Shown piece by piece: positions 40,055-50,618 of a DNA stretch of 64,000 nucleotides. A program made the position numbers and the translations under genes. Each line of letters begins with the position of its first letter. Positions within the stretch are counted from its first letter, which is position 1. Below the pieces are notes generated by a model. It was not told where the DNA came from, did not search any database, and saw nothing but the letters and a program-made list of their open reading frames with translations. Location: positions 14,310,964 to 14,374,963 of the forward strand of contig NC_089729.1 of assembly GCF_035083965.1 (NCBI RefSeq), written 5' to 3'. Source of the stretch: Branchiostoma lanceolatum (Eukaryota > Chordata > Leptocardii > Amphioxiformes > Branchiostomatidae).

Positions 40055-41341
40055 TAACATCTACCAACACAGATAAACTTTCATGCTAAGTTAATACATT
40101 AACTTGATTTATCAACTACAGTAATTCCTGATTTAAGGGCAATAAATTTCTTGATGAAATGAGAGGGTACGTTTATAGTGTTTACAAAATCTCTAGTCGT
40201 AACCGTCGGGCCGGCCGCTAGCAGCGCGATTTAGTCGGGCTAATAGTATAGGTATGCAAAAGGTTTAAATAAATTTACCCTGGAGAGTGGAGTATTCTTG
40301 TCTTGTTTGTCACTGGTCGTATGTTTTTACATTATTATGATCTATGCATTTACTAAATCATTCAACAATCCAACTGAACTTTGCATGGAATAGATTAATT
40401 TAATGTATTTCTGTGTGTAAGCCATTTAACAATATCTCGGGTGTAAGGTATGGTTGATCATGTCAACAATCATACAATAAAACATCAATAGACAAAAATA
40501 CTATAGCACTGAGGAAATATGAAAATTGTGTCATGTTTGTTGTTGTTTCTTGTCAACAAGTCTTGATCAAAATCATGACTGATTCACATTAGGTATAATG
40601 TGTTACTCTTTCACAAATGTATATACAAATTGCAGAACCAATTCTAGATTGGGTGAAATCAAGGAGGTGAAATCTAACTGAAACCAAGTCTATATTACTA
40701 TATAACCTCCTTGCTGAAACATTCCCATGACTTGTTATGGGTAAAATATGACATCTATAATCAAGTATCAAAGTATAATGATACTTCGAAAGCAAAAGTT
40801 TCAAGACATTAACCATCTATATTGCTACAAGGATTAACCAAAATTAAACAATATTTATTGTATACTTGAACATGAAACTATCATTATGACAAGTGCTGTC
40901 AGTCAGCATGGCCATACCACAGACACATTGTACTAGCAACTACGACATATCAATTTGCATATTCTAATGCACATTCCATGTACAGATTTCTTACAAACAT
41001 AGCTGATTCCAACAACTTTACTTTTTTGGAAAACCTTTTAGCAAGTATTCAATCTATTGATCATTTTGTTGCCCAGTTAAACCTATACAACAATACAGAC
41101 TTCAACACTACAGATCATTACTTTTTACCAAGCTTTGAAAAAAGGACAAGGCACATATTTTGAAGCAGATTTACAAATTGTACAGCTCAATGTTGTGTTA
41201 TACTAGTAGTAGTGATAACTTTGCTGGAAAATTCGTCACATTTCATGACTTAACAACTTGTGTATTTTAGATTTAAAATCGAAATTCTTTTCCCGCCATA
41301 TAATTTTTCAAAGAGGAATAGTTGTTTGCAACAGTACAAAG
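40055..41341. other. Intergenic between last esterase and KNOP1
   Basis: AT-rich and no gene was seen. Both neighbouring genes end towards this region (converging 3' ends). Confidence 0.5.
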
Positions 41342-43683
41342 TCAGTCATCGAATCTCAAGGATTTACTTGCATTCTTATCAATAAAGAATGTCTTAGTTT
41401 TGGGGTCTTGGGCTTCACTGTACCCAAGTCCTGAGACCTTTGCTTCAGTCATTTTCCTATTTATAGCCGTGTCAAATTGGGACTCCAACAATTTGTTTAC
41501 ACTAGACTCTTGGGACTTATCCATGGCCATCGTGGAATGGGGTGAGCCTGAACTGAACTTTGATTGGCTGGTTGATTTCCTGAAATTGAAAGGTGATTGG
41601 TTGTTTCCTAATGTAGTTTTCTTCTTGGCACTTGATTGGTTGTCTTTGTCAGGGGTGCCCTTCAGGCCTCCCATAAGCCTGAAGAACTTGTTCTGTCTTT
41701 CCACACTCCCAAGAGAGGCAGTGCCCCATTGGCCGGCCTTGACTATGGGTGTCGGAGACTGAAAGATGAAGAAGAAAATAAGTCAGCGCAAGTTCAACTT
41801 TCTCTTTTTAAATACTAGTAACACTTTCAGTGTCATTCAATTTTCTTTTCAAAATTTTACCACTGTGGCACAATAGTAGGTTGAGAATTGTATAACTAGG
41901 ATAGCCAGGCTTCTCTGAATCTCCAACCAACATCTGCTTGGAGAATACTTATTTGCATATGTGCTAGCTATGCATCCCTCTTACATTCCAAGCAATCTTA
42001 AAACCTTGGGATCGGTTGATGCCTAAAATCTTTTTTTTCTGGCCTAACATGTTTTTTTCTGGCCTAACATGTTTTTTTCTGGCCTAAATATAATTTCTGT
42101 ATGCTCACCTCAGTATTCACCACTTTTTCCTTCTGTACATCTACCCTCTTCCCCGTGACAGTTTCCACTTCTCTCTGTAGCTCTCTTCTCCTCTCTCTTT
42201 CCACATCCCCGAGACCGTCTGGGTTCCCCTCTTTGACACTTACAACCGTCACATTGTCATGACTGTTGTCGTAGGTGAATCCCACGTTTTTGTATTCCAC
42301 CGAACTTTTTGTCTTGCCGTTATTGGTCGTGTACTTGCCATAGTCCCAACTTTCTGACGACTTTCGTTTTCTTTTTGATGGACTCTCTTCTTCACGTTTC
42401 ACCGTTATTAAGGATGCTGTACTGTTAACTTGGTCAGATTGTTCCTTATTTTCAACAGTGTCTTTGGTGCTTTTCTTGTCTTTCTTTTTCTTCTTCTTCT
42501 TAGCTTTAGGTTCTGTCACAGATGGTTGCTGTTTCTCTTCTAGATCTTTTACTTCTTTAAACTTTCTTTTCTTTGCCTTCTTTTCAGACTTGACATCTGT
42601 TTTGGGGCTAGACTCACAATTGACCGTTGAGTCTTTGTTGTCTGACTCAGTCTTAACTGTGGCATCAGAATGGTCTGGCTTTCTTTTTTTCTTCTTCTTG
42701 GTAGGTCTCTCTTCTTCGTCAACTTCAGAACTGTTCACGGACTTCTTGAGATCCTTTTCTTTTATCTTCTTTCCTTTTGTTTTTTCCAACTTTTCAACAT
42801 CACTTGTACCATACTGTTCATCTTCTTTTTGTTTCTTTTGTTTCTTCTTTTTCTTTTTTCCAGTGCCTTCTTCACTGGCATTACTAGTGCCAGCCTCTGA
42901 CTGAGATGATTTCCCTTTTTCTCTCTTTCGCTTCTTCGTACTTGTCTGTTGTGGTCCACTTTCCACTGCCACAGCCTCAACTTTGTTCTCGGTTGATTTC
43001 CTTTTTCTGGATTTCTTCAACTTTGCATCGTTGTTATTTTGAAGGCTGTCTGGCGTTTTCAAAGATTTGGCTACAATTGTTACATCTGTTTTCTTAACCA
43101 TTGAACTTACTTTTGGTTGATCATCTTCTACCACATTTGCATCCTTTTCTGTTTTCTTCTTAGCCGACTTTTTGGACTTCTTATATTTGACTCCTTCACC
43201 AGTGGTGCTTTCGGAGGCTGCAGATGCCTTCTTTTTTCTCTCTTTTCTCTCCTTCTTTGTAAGTTTCTCCTTTGTTACTGCATCTTCTATAACAATGCCC
43301 TCCTCTGTTCCTTTCCTCTTTTTAGACTTTTTAGGTTTAATTTTATCTTTAGGAGGACTGTCCGATGCAACTTCTATTGACATATCCAGTTTCCTCTTCT
43401 TTGAACCTGGTGACTTTTTCTTGTCTTCATCTTTGATTACGGTTACGTCCTCTTCCGTCTTGCTCTTCTTGGACTTTTTGTCTTTTTTAGTTCCAGCTTT
43501 TCCGTCATCTTGTGTTGGCGATACTACTTGCTTATAATCTTTCTTCTTTTTCAAACTTTTCTGCACTACCTTTTCTGCCTCGTCTTCATCACCGTGCGCT
43601 GCAACTACTTGTTTCTTCTTCTTTTCTTTCTTGGTGACTTTCATTTCAGAATCTTGGTGTTCAACCTTCTTTTTACCCATCAT
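41342..43683 (-). CDS. KNOP1: Lysine-rich nucleolar protein 1
   Basis: Two coding exons on the minus strand: 42109-43683 (ATG at 43683) and 41342-41758. They join in phase 0 via GAG|gtgagc and ctttcag|TCTCCG to 663 residues (human about 458). Residues 1-480 are a low-complexity string of KKKK, KKSK and acidic blocks, as expected for a nucleolar protein. The identifying part is the C-terminal exon, with NKFFRLMGGLKG, a Ser/Thr-rich stretch, SGLGYSEA and the end FFIDKNASKSLRFDD. These match the conserved C terminus of vertebrate KNOP1 (FLRLMGG..., FYIDRNASKS). An acceptor at 43687 suggests a 5' untranslated exon further up. It is head to head with IQCK, as in human. Confidence 0.9.
41919..41948. 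repeat. Minimal CTCCAA...TTGGAG hairpin
   Basis: ATCTCCAACCAACATCTGCTTGGAGAAT resembles the joined ends of the CTCCAAGCAGA hairpin MITE family. It lies in the KNOP1 intron and could be an internally deleted copy. Confidence 0.4.
42031..42086. repeat. 20-bp tandem repeat, three copies
   Basis: CTGGCCTAACATGTTTTTTT repeats about three times in the KNOP1 intron, close to the donor site. Confidence 0.8.
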
Positions 43684-43686
43684 AAC

Positions 43687-44118
43687 CTGTAAAAACGGGA
43701 AAACAGTATGTTAAGTTGGTTCATTGCTGATAAAAAAAGCTCAAGGAAGCATAGGAAAAACTAATTAGGTCTAGGTAGTACGTACTAGTATACAATTTAG
43801 ACAACTAAAAATTATAGCAAATACTCAGAAACTTTAAGTGAGCCAATGTGTTGTAGGCTTTTTCGATCACTAACATGTTATCAACATTTTTCAGGTACGA
43901 CTGAGGTGTGACTGAGGAGTTTTGGGTAGCCTGAATTCAATCAAGCCTCCAGTGACCGCTCGCCGCCATGTAACCGCCTCGCAACCCTCGCGGGGAGGGG
44001 GCAGAAATCCCCGGACAGCTGGAGTTTGTGTTATACAGACTAAGTTTGGGGATGTTATCGAAAAACCATTCATTAACCTTAATAACCCTTAATTTTTTTC
44101 TGGTAGTACCGAAGCAAA
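43687..44118. other. KNOP1 upstream region
   Basis: Presumed KNOP1 intron or 5' region. It contains CCCTCGCGGGG near 43985, a motif that recurs beside the retrotransposon at 45213 and 50621. No gene was seen. Confidence 0.45.
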
Positions 44119-45212
44119 TATACAAATGTAACTGCCTCCTTTGTCAGTACTGGACAACCAGTACGGAAGTGGTCGCAGAACAGGAGCTCCAGTACTGAGA
44201 CTTTCTCAGTACTGGAATTCCTGTACTGGGCAGCTTCAGTACTGGGAACACTCCTTTCAGGACGGGAAACCGAGTGCTGAGACTTTAACGAGCGTCTAAT
44301 GTTATTTTCAGGGCTGCATCTCTTCGATGCTTTTTTTCCTACTTCAAAGCTATTGTTTGGAAAACGTTCGAATGAAGAAAAAATAGAATAAAATACAGTA
44401 TCACATTCTGTAACGTTTCAACGACGACAACATATCCCTGTGGCTTGTGCCTTTATCTGGAGAAAACGTACACTGAAATAATAATGTACTTTTTATTACC
44501 TACCAAAATCTATGTCCATAACCAAGGAACAAAACAGTACTACCTAAATGTTAGTATGTAACGTTTACAAGCATACCCTGAACCATAGTCAACCGTAGTA
44601 AACTTAGAACTTTCACAGTAGACTAGATAACTTTTTCGATTCCCATGCGTATTTCCATGTAATTGATTGTCTGCAATTAGCCTTCGGGCATGAACTTGCA
44701 ATAAAGTTATTATTATTAAGATGTATGTAGACAACTAAATCCAAAACTGTCCAGTCGGTCCAATCAATGGATCATCCCAGTACTAATAGAACGTGAGTAC
44801 AGGACGCCCAGTTCCGAAATAATTTGAGGTCTCGGCTTCCAGTACTGAAGAGTCACTATTTACTGGTAAATCCAGCACGGAACCCGTTACATCCGTAAAT
44901 CGGCACTCGGTTCTCCAGTGCTGAATGACCTCCTCACTGGGTAACCAGTACCGAAAGACTTTTGACCTAGCCGGAACGCAAATCCGTACTGGAACCCGAG
45001 TGCCGAAAGGTGTTCAGCTCTGGAACCCGAGTACCGAAACAAATTCAGTTCTGGACGTCCAGTGCTGACAAAGCTTCGGTACTGGAATAAAGCCGTTCCG
45101 TACTGGAATTCTTGTACGGAACTTCCTTCCGTACTGGGGGCCGAGTATCGGCGCCATTTTCTCCAAGGGTTCCGTACTGGGTGCCCAGTAAGGAGCCGGT
45201 TACATCTGTACA
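44119..45212. repeat. Fold-back-like element with AGTACTG minisatellite arms
   Basis: The ends are inverted: TACAAATGTAACTGCCTCC on the left, GGAGCCGGTTACATCTGTA on the right. The arms are made of many degenerate copies of a unit containing CCGTACTGGA...GAGTACCGAA. On the right (about 44990-45180) several successive units are 31 bp long. Each unit is itself partly dyad-symmetric. The middle part (about 44290-44760) is unique AT-rich sequence. No coding capacity was seen. Confidence 0.65.
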
Positions 45213-45226
45213 CCCGCGAGGGGCAT
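45213..45226. repeat. Left half of a 14-bp hairpin split by the retrotransposon
   Basis: CCCGCGAGGGGCAT here is the exact reverse complement of ATGCCCCTCGCGGG at 50621-50634. The retrotransposon lies between the two halves. Confidence 0.8.
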
Positions 45227-45238
45227 CCTCAACGCTAG

Positions 45239-45470
45239 TGTAACCAGGTTTAGGAGGTCAGGGGTCAGCCCTGATCGAGGCCCCGGATGTTGAAGTTAGT
45301 TGCGTTGCGTTGGGGCAAGTTCAAGCAAGTTGTTACAGTTATTCGGTTTAGTTTAGAGCGTGCACGCTTAGCGATAGTTAGGTTCGAGTTCGACAACATA
45401 ATCCATCACGAAGTTCCACCTTCTGTAGAGCCCACGGATACGAGGTAAGGACGATCAATACCTTGTTACA
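45239..45470 (+). repeat. 5' long terminal repeat
   Basis: 232 bp, starts TGTAACCAGG and ends CTTGTTACA. It is the same as the 3' copy over its whole length as read by eye. It is followed directly by a candidate primer-binding site starting TTGGTGTCAGAAGTG. Confidence 0.95.
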
Positions 45471-45488
45471 TTGGTGTCAGAAGTGAAC
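45471..45488 (+). other. Candidate primer-binding site
   Basis: TTGGTGTCAGAAGTGAAC directly follows the 5' LTR. The TGGTGTCAGAAGTG core ends in the complement of a tRNA CCA tail. I could not assign the tRNA. Confidence 0.6.
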
Positions 45489-45534
45489 AGAAGAATCTGG
45501 AACGCGCGTCGGACAAAGAACAAAGAAACTCAAA

Positions 45535-46329
45535 ATGGCTGCGACACGTGCAGAAATCAAACTCGCCAAGTTCTCGGGCCGTAACCTGAATTTCGGCTCT
45601 TGGTATAGGCAGTTTGCTCGCCTGGCCAGATTGCAACAATGGAAAGTAGAAAGTTACCCAATGTACCTCATGCTACATTTGGAGGGTCCGGCTCTAGAGT
45701 ACGCCGAGAGTTTGGGTGACAAGTTGACAAACGACGTGGAAAATTTGCACACGGTGTTATCAGACAGGTTTGGGGCCGGGGAAAGGAAGCAAACCTCGCT
45801 CGACGAGCTACTGCACTTCCACAGGAAGGTCGGAGAGACACTACTCGACTATGAAATGCGACTGAGGTCATTGTTGCAGTACGGGCACCCCAAAACAGAT
45901 GTAGCGGAGAGGGAGAAGATGGGGGTCAATTATTTCATTACCGGTCTGCAGCCCTCTAGGCTGGCAGAGAGGTTGGGCGACATTTTCCCTCGGCCGAATA
46001 ACCTGAGAGACATCCGCCGTGCCGCAGCACAGCTGGAGGGTACGGAGAGCACTACGGTGCACATGGTCGCTAGCAATAGCAGTGAGGAGGCGCTAGAAGA
46101 AAGGGTGGCCCGGCTGGAGAGCCGAGTAGAGGGCATGGCGGGTTGCCTGACCCGAATTGAAGACGCAGTAACGAAGAGCGACACCGGAGTTCGTACCCCA
46201 AGCAACCCGGGAAATGACAACAACAACAACGGAAACAAGGCTGGTGGTAGTGACTACATCTGTTTCAACTGTGGTGGCCGTGCGCACATGGCAAGGAACT
46301 GCCCCAGCCCGAAGAAGTCGTCAAACTAG
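45535..46329 (+). CDS. gag: Retrotransposon Gag
   Basis: 264 residues from the ATG at 45535. The N-terminal two thirds has the retrotransposon-gag helical fold look (WYRQFARLARLQQW..., then LHFHRKVGETLLDYEMRLRSL). A predicted coiled stretch (EERVARLESRVEGM) follows, and a single CCHC zinc knuckle (CFNCGGRAHMARNC, about residues 243-256) lies near the end. The frame stops at TAG 46327-46329. Pol is in the -1 frame relative to gag, with an overlap of about 75 bases, so Gag-Pol would need a frameshift. I did not find a canonical slippery heptamer. Confidence 0.93.
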   Translation: MAATRAEIKLAKFSGRNLNFGSWYRQFARLARLQQWKVESYPMYLMLHLEGPALEYAESLGDKLTNDVENLHTVLSDRFGAGERKQTSLDELLHFHRKVGETLLDYEMRLRSLLQYGHPKTDVAEREKMGVNYFITGLQPSRLAERLGDIFPRPNNLRDIRRAAAQLEGTESTTVHMVASNSSEEALEERVARLESRVEGMAGCLTRIEDAVTKSDTGVRTPSNPGNDNNNNGNKAGGSDYICFNCGGRAHMARNCPSPKKSSN

Positions 46330-46340
46330 GGGGCGCTGGG

Positions 46341-49300
46341 GTGGGGGGTGACACACTAGCGCATATTAAGGAGTCACCCCAGAACAGTAAGTTGAATGAT
46401 TCTTCTGATTGTGCCAACGATAATGAGGATTTTGAAGACAATGATCATGAAGATTGTGAAGCCAGGGAAATCAAGCAACTGTTATATTTAAATCTGGACA
46501 TGTGGAATCAAAATTTGAATGCATTGGTAGATTCAGGTGCGGGGCCATCTTGTGTTGATAGCTCAGTTTGGGAAAAGGGTGGCAAAGTGCCCTTAAAGAA
46601 TTGCTGGCAGAGTTTCGTAGCAGCGGGAGGTGGTGTACTTAAAGTGCTCGGTTCCGTGGAGGTGAGGATAAGGGTGCATGGTGCGGAGATCAAGAGGAAG
46701 GTCTATGTCGTTCACGGCTTGCAGGAGAGATGTATCCTGGGAATGGACTTTATGAGGTCAGTCAGAGCCGTTGTTGACACCGTAGGAGAGACCATCTCTG
46801 TCCGAGGCAGACCATGCCCCTTGCAAGTCCTGTCCATTCGCCCCAATGTCTGCAGGGTGAGTTTAGCGGAAGATGTTACCCTCCCGGGACGTCATGAAGT
46901 CGTCGTACCTGGATGCATACAAGATGCAAACCCTGGATGGGGAGGTTTTCTGTCTGCAGTGTTCGAACCCAACAGTTTGGAAGGGAAAGATAAAGTTGTG
47001 TGTGCCAGAACCGTGGTGATGCCGACCGAGGGGTCCGTGCCAGTAAGGCTGGTCAACATGTCGCCAGAGCCAGTGACATTACGGCGTGGTTCCAAGGTCG
47101 GACAGCTGACTCCTATGGATGGAGGGGAGGCTGAGGAAGTTGTACTGCCGCCAGCTGGCAAAGGCAGAACCAAGAGACGCACAAGGGCACAGCAAGTGTT
47201 GACGCTGAGGGGTCTGGCCACCAAGAGTTCTACTCCCGAGGCAGGAGAGGTGGATCGCATCCTGTCAGACCTTGGTCTGGACAGGAAGGACTTGAGCACA
47301 GACCAGCGGCGGCGTGTGTATAGGACAGTTGATCGATTTCAACATGTGTTCTCACGTGGACCGCTGGACTTGGGAAGAACTGACAAGGTCAAACACAAGA
47401 TTGACACCGGTAGTGCCAGGCCAGTGAAACTTGCACCTAGGCGGTACTCACCCCACCAGCGAGAAGAGATGGCGCGCTGCCTCCAGGGCATGCGAGAGAT
47501 AGGCATCATCAGGGAGTCACACTCTCCCTGGGGAGCTCCTGTAGTCTTGGTAAAGAAACCTGATGGATCAACACGATTCTGTGTGGACTACAGAAAGCTC
47601 AATGACTGTACACTGAAGGACGCATATCCCCTACCTAGGATAGACGACGCCCTGGACGCTTTGGGTGGAGCAAAGTACTTCAGTACCCTGGATCTGGTGA
47701 GCGGTTACCACCAAGTAGAAGTAGAGGAAAGTAGCAAAGAGAAGACAGCGTTCACTACACCTCTCGGATTGTGGGAGTTCAACACCCTTCCCATGGGCCT
47801 CTGCAACTCGCCCGCGACATTTGAACGGCTTATGGACTTAGTCTTGGCTGGACTCTGCTGGTCCTCCTGTCTTGTGTACCTCGATGATATTATAGTCTTT
47901 GGCCGTACGTTTGAAGAGCATTGGGACCGACTTGAGGCTGTCTTGCAGCGCCTACAAGATGCAGGGCTGAAGGTCAAGACTACCAAGTGTCAACTGCTGA
48001 GAGAGAAGGTGTCTTTCCTGGGACATGTAGTGAGTGAACAGGGGGTGGAGACAGAACCAGGGAAAGTAGAGGCCGTCAAAACCTGGCCGATCCCAAGTAA
48101 CAGGGGAGAGCTCCGATCGTTCTTGGGCTTTTGCTCTTACTACAGGAGGTTTGTGAGAAACTTTTCAGGTATCGCGGCACCGTTATACCAGCTGGCCAAC
48201 GACCGAGAGGGGAACTTTGAGTTCGGAGAGGAGGAAAAGGGGATTTTCAGGCAGTTGCAAAGAGAACTCACCACAGCCCCGGTCCTAGCCTTCCCCGATT
48301 TTCACAAGAAATTCATCTTAGACACAGATGCGTCAGATCGGGGACTGGGAGCTGTACTGTCTCAAGAAGTCAACGGTTGTGAACACCCTATAGCCTACCA
48401 CAGTCGTACGCTGAGCAAAGCTGAACGGAAGTATTGCACCACCAGGAAAGAGCTGCTTGCTCTCGTTAACTCTGTATGGCATTTCAGACACTATTTGTTA
48501 GGTTGTGAGTTTACTGTTCGTACCGACCACCACGCCCTAAAATGGCTGATGACATTTAAGGAGCCTGAGAATCAAGTAGCACGTTGGCTGGAGACGTTAG
48601 CGTCATTCTCATTCACGGTTCAGCACAGAGCTGGGAAGAAACACGGCAATGCTGACGGGTTGTCTAGGATTCCCTGCCGACAGTGCGGCCTAGAAGATGC
48701 ACCGACAGATGGCGTGATGTCAGTCCAGGTTGCTTCAGACCCCCCTGAGGTACTTGTACCTTTTGCAGCCGGTCAGGATATCAAGCAACAGCAGGCCGAC
48801 GATCCTGAGATAAGCCCCGTGCTATTAGCAGTGGAGAGCGGAGACGAGACTGAACAACCCTCCCCACTCGGGAAGGAAGGCTTGCGCTATTGGAATGACC
48901 GAGAGAGGATGGAGGTCAAGGAGGGGGTGTTGTACCGGAGATTGTATGCTGATAACACAGACACCTCCTATCGGCTCCAGCTCGTCGTGCCAAAGACTCT
49001 GAGGGAACAGGTGCTCAGGGAATGCCACGGAGGTATTCTGAGTGGGCACCTAGGGGTGGATAAAACCCTTCTAAGAATGCGAGAACGGTTCTTTTGGTAC
49101 GGGATGGCTACCGATGTCGAGCTACATGTGAAGGGATGTTCAGAGTGTGCCAAGAGGAAGACAGGGTCCCGGCGAAGAAGGGCACCATTAGTTCCCTCAT
49201 CCCCAGGATTCCGGTGGGAGAGGGTGGCCATGGACTTTATGGGACCCTTCCCAGAGACCCCGAAGGGAAATAAACACATATTGGTAATATCTGATTATAT

Positions 49301-50351
49301 GACGAAATGGGTGGAAGCTGTAGCGTTACCAGATCAAAAGGCGACGACCGTGGTGCGAGCATTGATTGATACATGGATCACCAGGTTCGGTGTGCCCTAC
49401 CAGCTGCACAGTGACCAAGGGAGAGACTTTGATTCACAGATTGTCCACACATTATGCCAGGAGCTGGGAATTAAGAAGACAAGAACTACGGCCTATCACC
49501 CAGAGGGTGATGGCATGGTCGAGCGATTTAATAGGACGGTCTGTCAGATTCTTACCATGTATGTGAATGACTCTCACACTGACTGGGATGCCCGCCTTCA
49601 GTCAGCCTTGTTCGCCTACCGTACCAGTGTCCACTCCAGCACAGACTACACTCCATTCTTTCTCACCTATGGTGAGGAAGCAAGGGTACCAGCCGACGTC
49701 ATGTGGCCTGTGGACAGGCCAGAGCCAGCTGGAGGGATAGACGTTCAGGCACAGGGGGTGAGAGAAGAATTGGATATGGCCTACAGAAGAGCTAGACAGA
49801 ACATGGAAACGGCCCACAGGCGCCAAAAGGATGTGTATGACAGAAAATGCCACGGAGGAGGCTTCTCCGTGGGGGACCAAGTTTGGCTGTCTATTCCAGC
49901 CGTCCCGAGAGGATTGAGCAAGAAGTTCTTCCCAAAATGGAAAGGACCCTACAGAGTGGTGACACGGATGTCAGATGTTACCTATAGAGTCCAGCGAGTG
50001 GGAGGACGACAGAGGGTCGTAGTGCACTTCAACAGGCTCAAGGAGTACCATGTGCAAGAGCCGGAAGAGGAAACAGGAGCGAGAGCAGAAGATTCTTTGA
50101 CAGATGAGTTACCTGCCGAGGAGACTCCAGCTGAGGATTCAGACGCAGAGTCGCTGCAGGATTGGGTGCAGTGTGACTCCTGTGACAGCTGGAGAAGGAT
50201 AACAGCACATGAAGCTGCTGAGATAGATCCAGACGGAGAGTGGTACTGCTCAATGAACGAAGACCAGAGTCAAAATGTGTGTGACGCTCCAGCACCCACT
50301 ACAACCCGCTCTCGACGCCGGGGGAGACCCCCGGATAGATTGGGGTTCTAA
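46341..50351 (+). CDS. pol: Retrotransposon Pol with C-terminal CW zinc finger
   Basis: 1,336 residues counted from the GTG at 46341; the frame is open from 46254. In order: aspartic protease (DSG at about 64-66), reverse transcriptase (YLDD near 513-516), RNase H (DTDAS near 660), integrase zinc-binding region (CHGG...H, CSEC; about 894-935), integrase core with D in MDFMGPF, D in HSDQGRDF and E in VERF (about 963, 1023, 1060), then a GPY/F module (WKGPYRV, about 1200). After an acidic linker comes a CW-type zinc finger, about 1275-1314, with WVQCDSC, WRR, EWYCSMN and the last Cys in NVCDAP (Cys 1278, 1281, 1303, 1314). That domain binds methylated H3K4 in MORC and ZCWPW proteins. All catalytic motifs are intact. 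Confidence 0.94.
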   Translation: MGGDTLAHIKESPQNSKLNDSSDCANDNEDFEDNDHEDCEAREIKQLLYLNLDMWNQNLNALVDSGAGPSCVDSSVWEKGGKVPLKNCWQSFVAAGGGVLKVLGSVEVRIRVHGAEIKRKVYVVHGLQERCILGMDFMRSVRAVVDTVGETISVRGRPCPLQVLSIRPNVCRVSLAEDVTLPGRHEVVVPGCIQDANPGWGGFLSAVFEPNSLEGKDKVVCARTVVMPTEGSVPVRLVNMSPEPVTLRRGSKVGQLTPMDGGEAEEVVLPPAGKGRTKRRTRAQQVLTLRGLATKSSTPEAGEVDRILSDLGLDRKDLSTDQRRRVYRTVDRFQHVFSRGPLDLGRTDKVKHKIDTGSARPVKLAPRRYSPHQREEMARCLQGMREIGIIRESHSPWGAPVVLVKKPDGSTRFCVDYRKLNDCTLKDAYPLPRIDDALDALGGAKYFSTLDLVSGYHQVEVEESSKEKTAFTTPLGLWEFNTLPMGLCNSPATFERLMDLVLAGLCWSSCLVYLDDIIVFGRTFEEHWDRLEAVLQRLQDAGLKVKTTKCQLLREKVSFLGHVVSEQGVETEPGKVEAVKTWPIPSNRGELRSFLGFCSYYRRFVRNFSGIAAPLYQLANDREGNFEFGEEEKGIFRQLQRELTTAPVLAFPDFHKKFILDTDASDRGLGAVLSQEVNGCEHPIAYHSRTLSKAERKYCTTRKELLALVNSVWHFRHYLLGCEFTVRTDHHALKWLMTFKEPENQVARWLETLASFSFTVQHRAGKKHGNADGLSRIPCRQCGLEDAPTDGVMSVQVASDPPEVLVPFAAGQDIKQQQADDPEISPVLLAVESGDETEQPSPLGKEGLRYWNDRERMEVKEGVLYRRLYADNTDTSYRLQLVVPKTLREQVLRECHGGILSGHLGVDKTLLRMRERFFWYGMATDVELHVKGCSECAKRKTGSRRRRAPLVPSSPGFRWERVAMDFMGPFPETPKGNKHILVISDYMTKWVEAVALPDQKATTVVRALIDTWITRFGVPYQLHSDQGRDFDSQIVHTLCQELGIKKTRTTAYHPEGDGMVERFNRTVCQILTMYVNDSHTDWDARLQSALFAYRTSVHSSTDYTPFFLTYGEEARVPADVMWPVDRPEPAGGIDVQAQGVREELDMAYRRARQNMETAHRRQKDVYDRKCHGGGFSVGDQVWLSIPAVPRGLSKKFFPKWKGPYRVVTRMSDVTYRVQRVGGRQRVVVHFNRLKEYHVQEPEEETGARAEDSLTDELPAEETPAEDSDAESLQDWVQCDSCDSWRRITAHEAAEIDPDGEWYCSMNEDQSQNVCDAPAPTTTRSRRRGRPPDRLGF

Positions 50352-50370
50352 GACACGAGGACGTGTCTTC

Positions 50371-50386
50371 ATAGGAGGGAGGACAG
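50371..50386 (+). other. Polypurine tract
   Basis: The purine-rich ATAGGAGGGAGGACAG lies directly before the 3' LTR, the expected position for plus-strand priming. Confidence 0.75.
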
Positions 50387-50618
50387 TGTAACCAGGTTTA
50401 GGAGGTCAGGGGTCAGCCCTGATCGAGGCCCCGGATGTTGAAGTTAGTTGCGTTGCGTTGGGGCAAGTTCAAGCAAGTTGTTACAGTTATTCGGTTTAGT
50501 TTAGAGCGTGCACGCTTAGCGATAGTTAGGTTCGAGTTCGACAACATAATCCATCACGAAGTTCCACCTTCTGTAGAGCCCACGGATACGAGGTAAGGAC
50601 GATCAATACCTTGTTACA
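50387..50618 (+). repeat. 3' long terminal repeat
   Basis: 232 bp, identical by eye to 45239-45470. Confidence 0.95.

Larger units (their letters stand above)
45239..50618 (+). mobile_element. Ty3/gypsy LTR retrotransposon, full length
   Basis: Two 232-bp LTRs (45239-45470 and 50387-50618), TG...CA bounded, appear identical by eye. They flank gag (45535-46329) and pol (about 46254-50351). The order protease, reverse transcriptase, RNase H, integrase is that of Ty3/gypsy. No envelope frame is present. Both frames are intact and the LTRs do not differ, so the insertion is very recent. Flanking four-base sequences are CTAG and CTAT, an imperfect target duplication. It sits in the KNOP1-IQCK divergent interval, in plus orientation. 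Confidence 0.95.

Noticed and set aside
42458-43692. Long plus-strand frames rich in Phe, Leu and Ser
   Set aside because: They are the antisense of the lysine-rich KNOP1 exon and reflect its AAG-rich codons.
44990-45212. CRISPR-like array of 31-bp spaced repeats
   Set aside because: The units are degenerate, contiguous and dyad-symmetric, with no unique spacers and a eukaryotic setting. It fits a minisatellite or fold-back arm.
46254-46341. A specific frameshift heptamer between gag and pol
   Set aside because: The frames differ by -1 and overlap here, but no canonical slippery sequence with a clear downstream structure could be picked out by eye.
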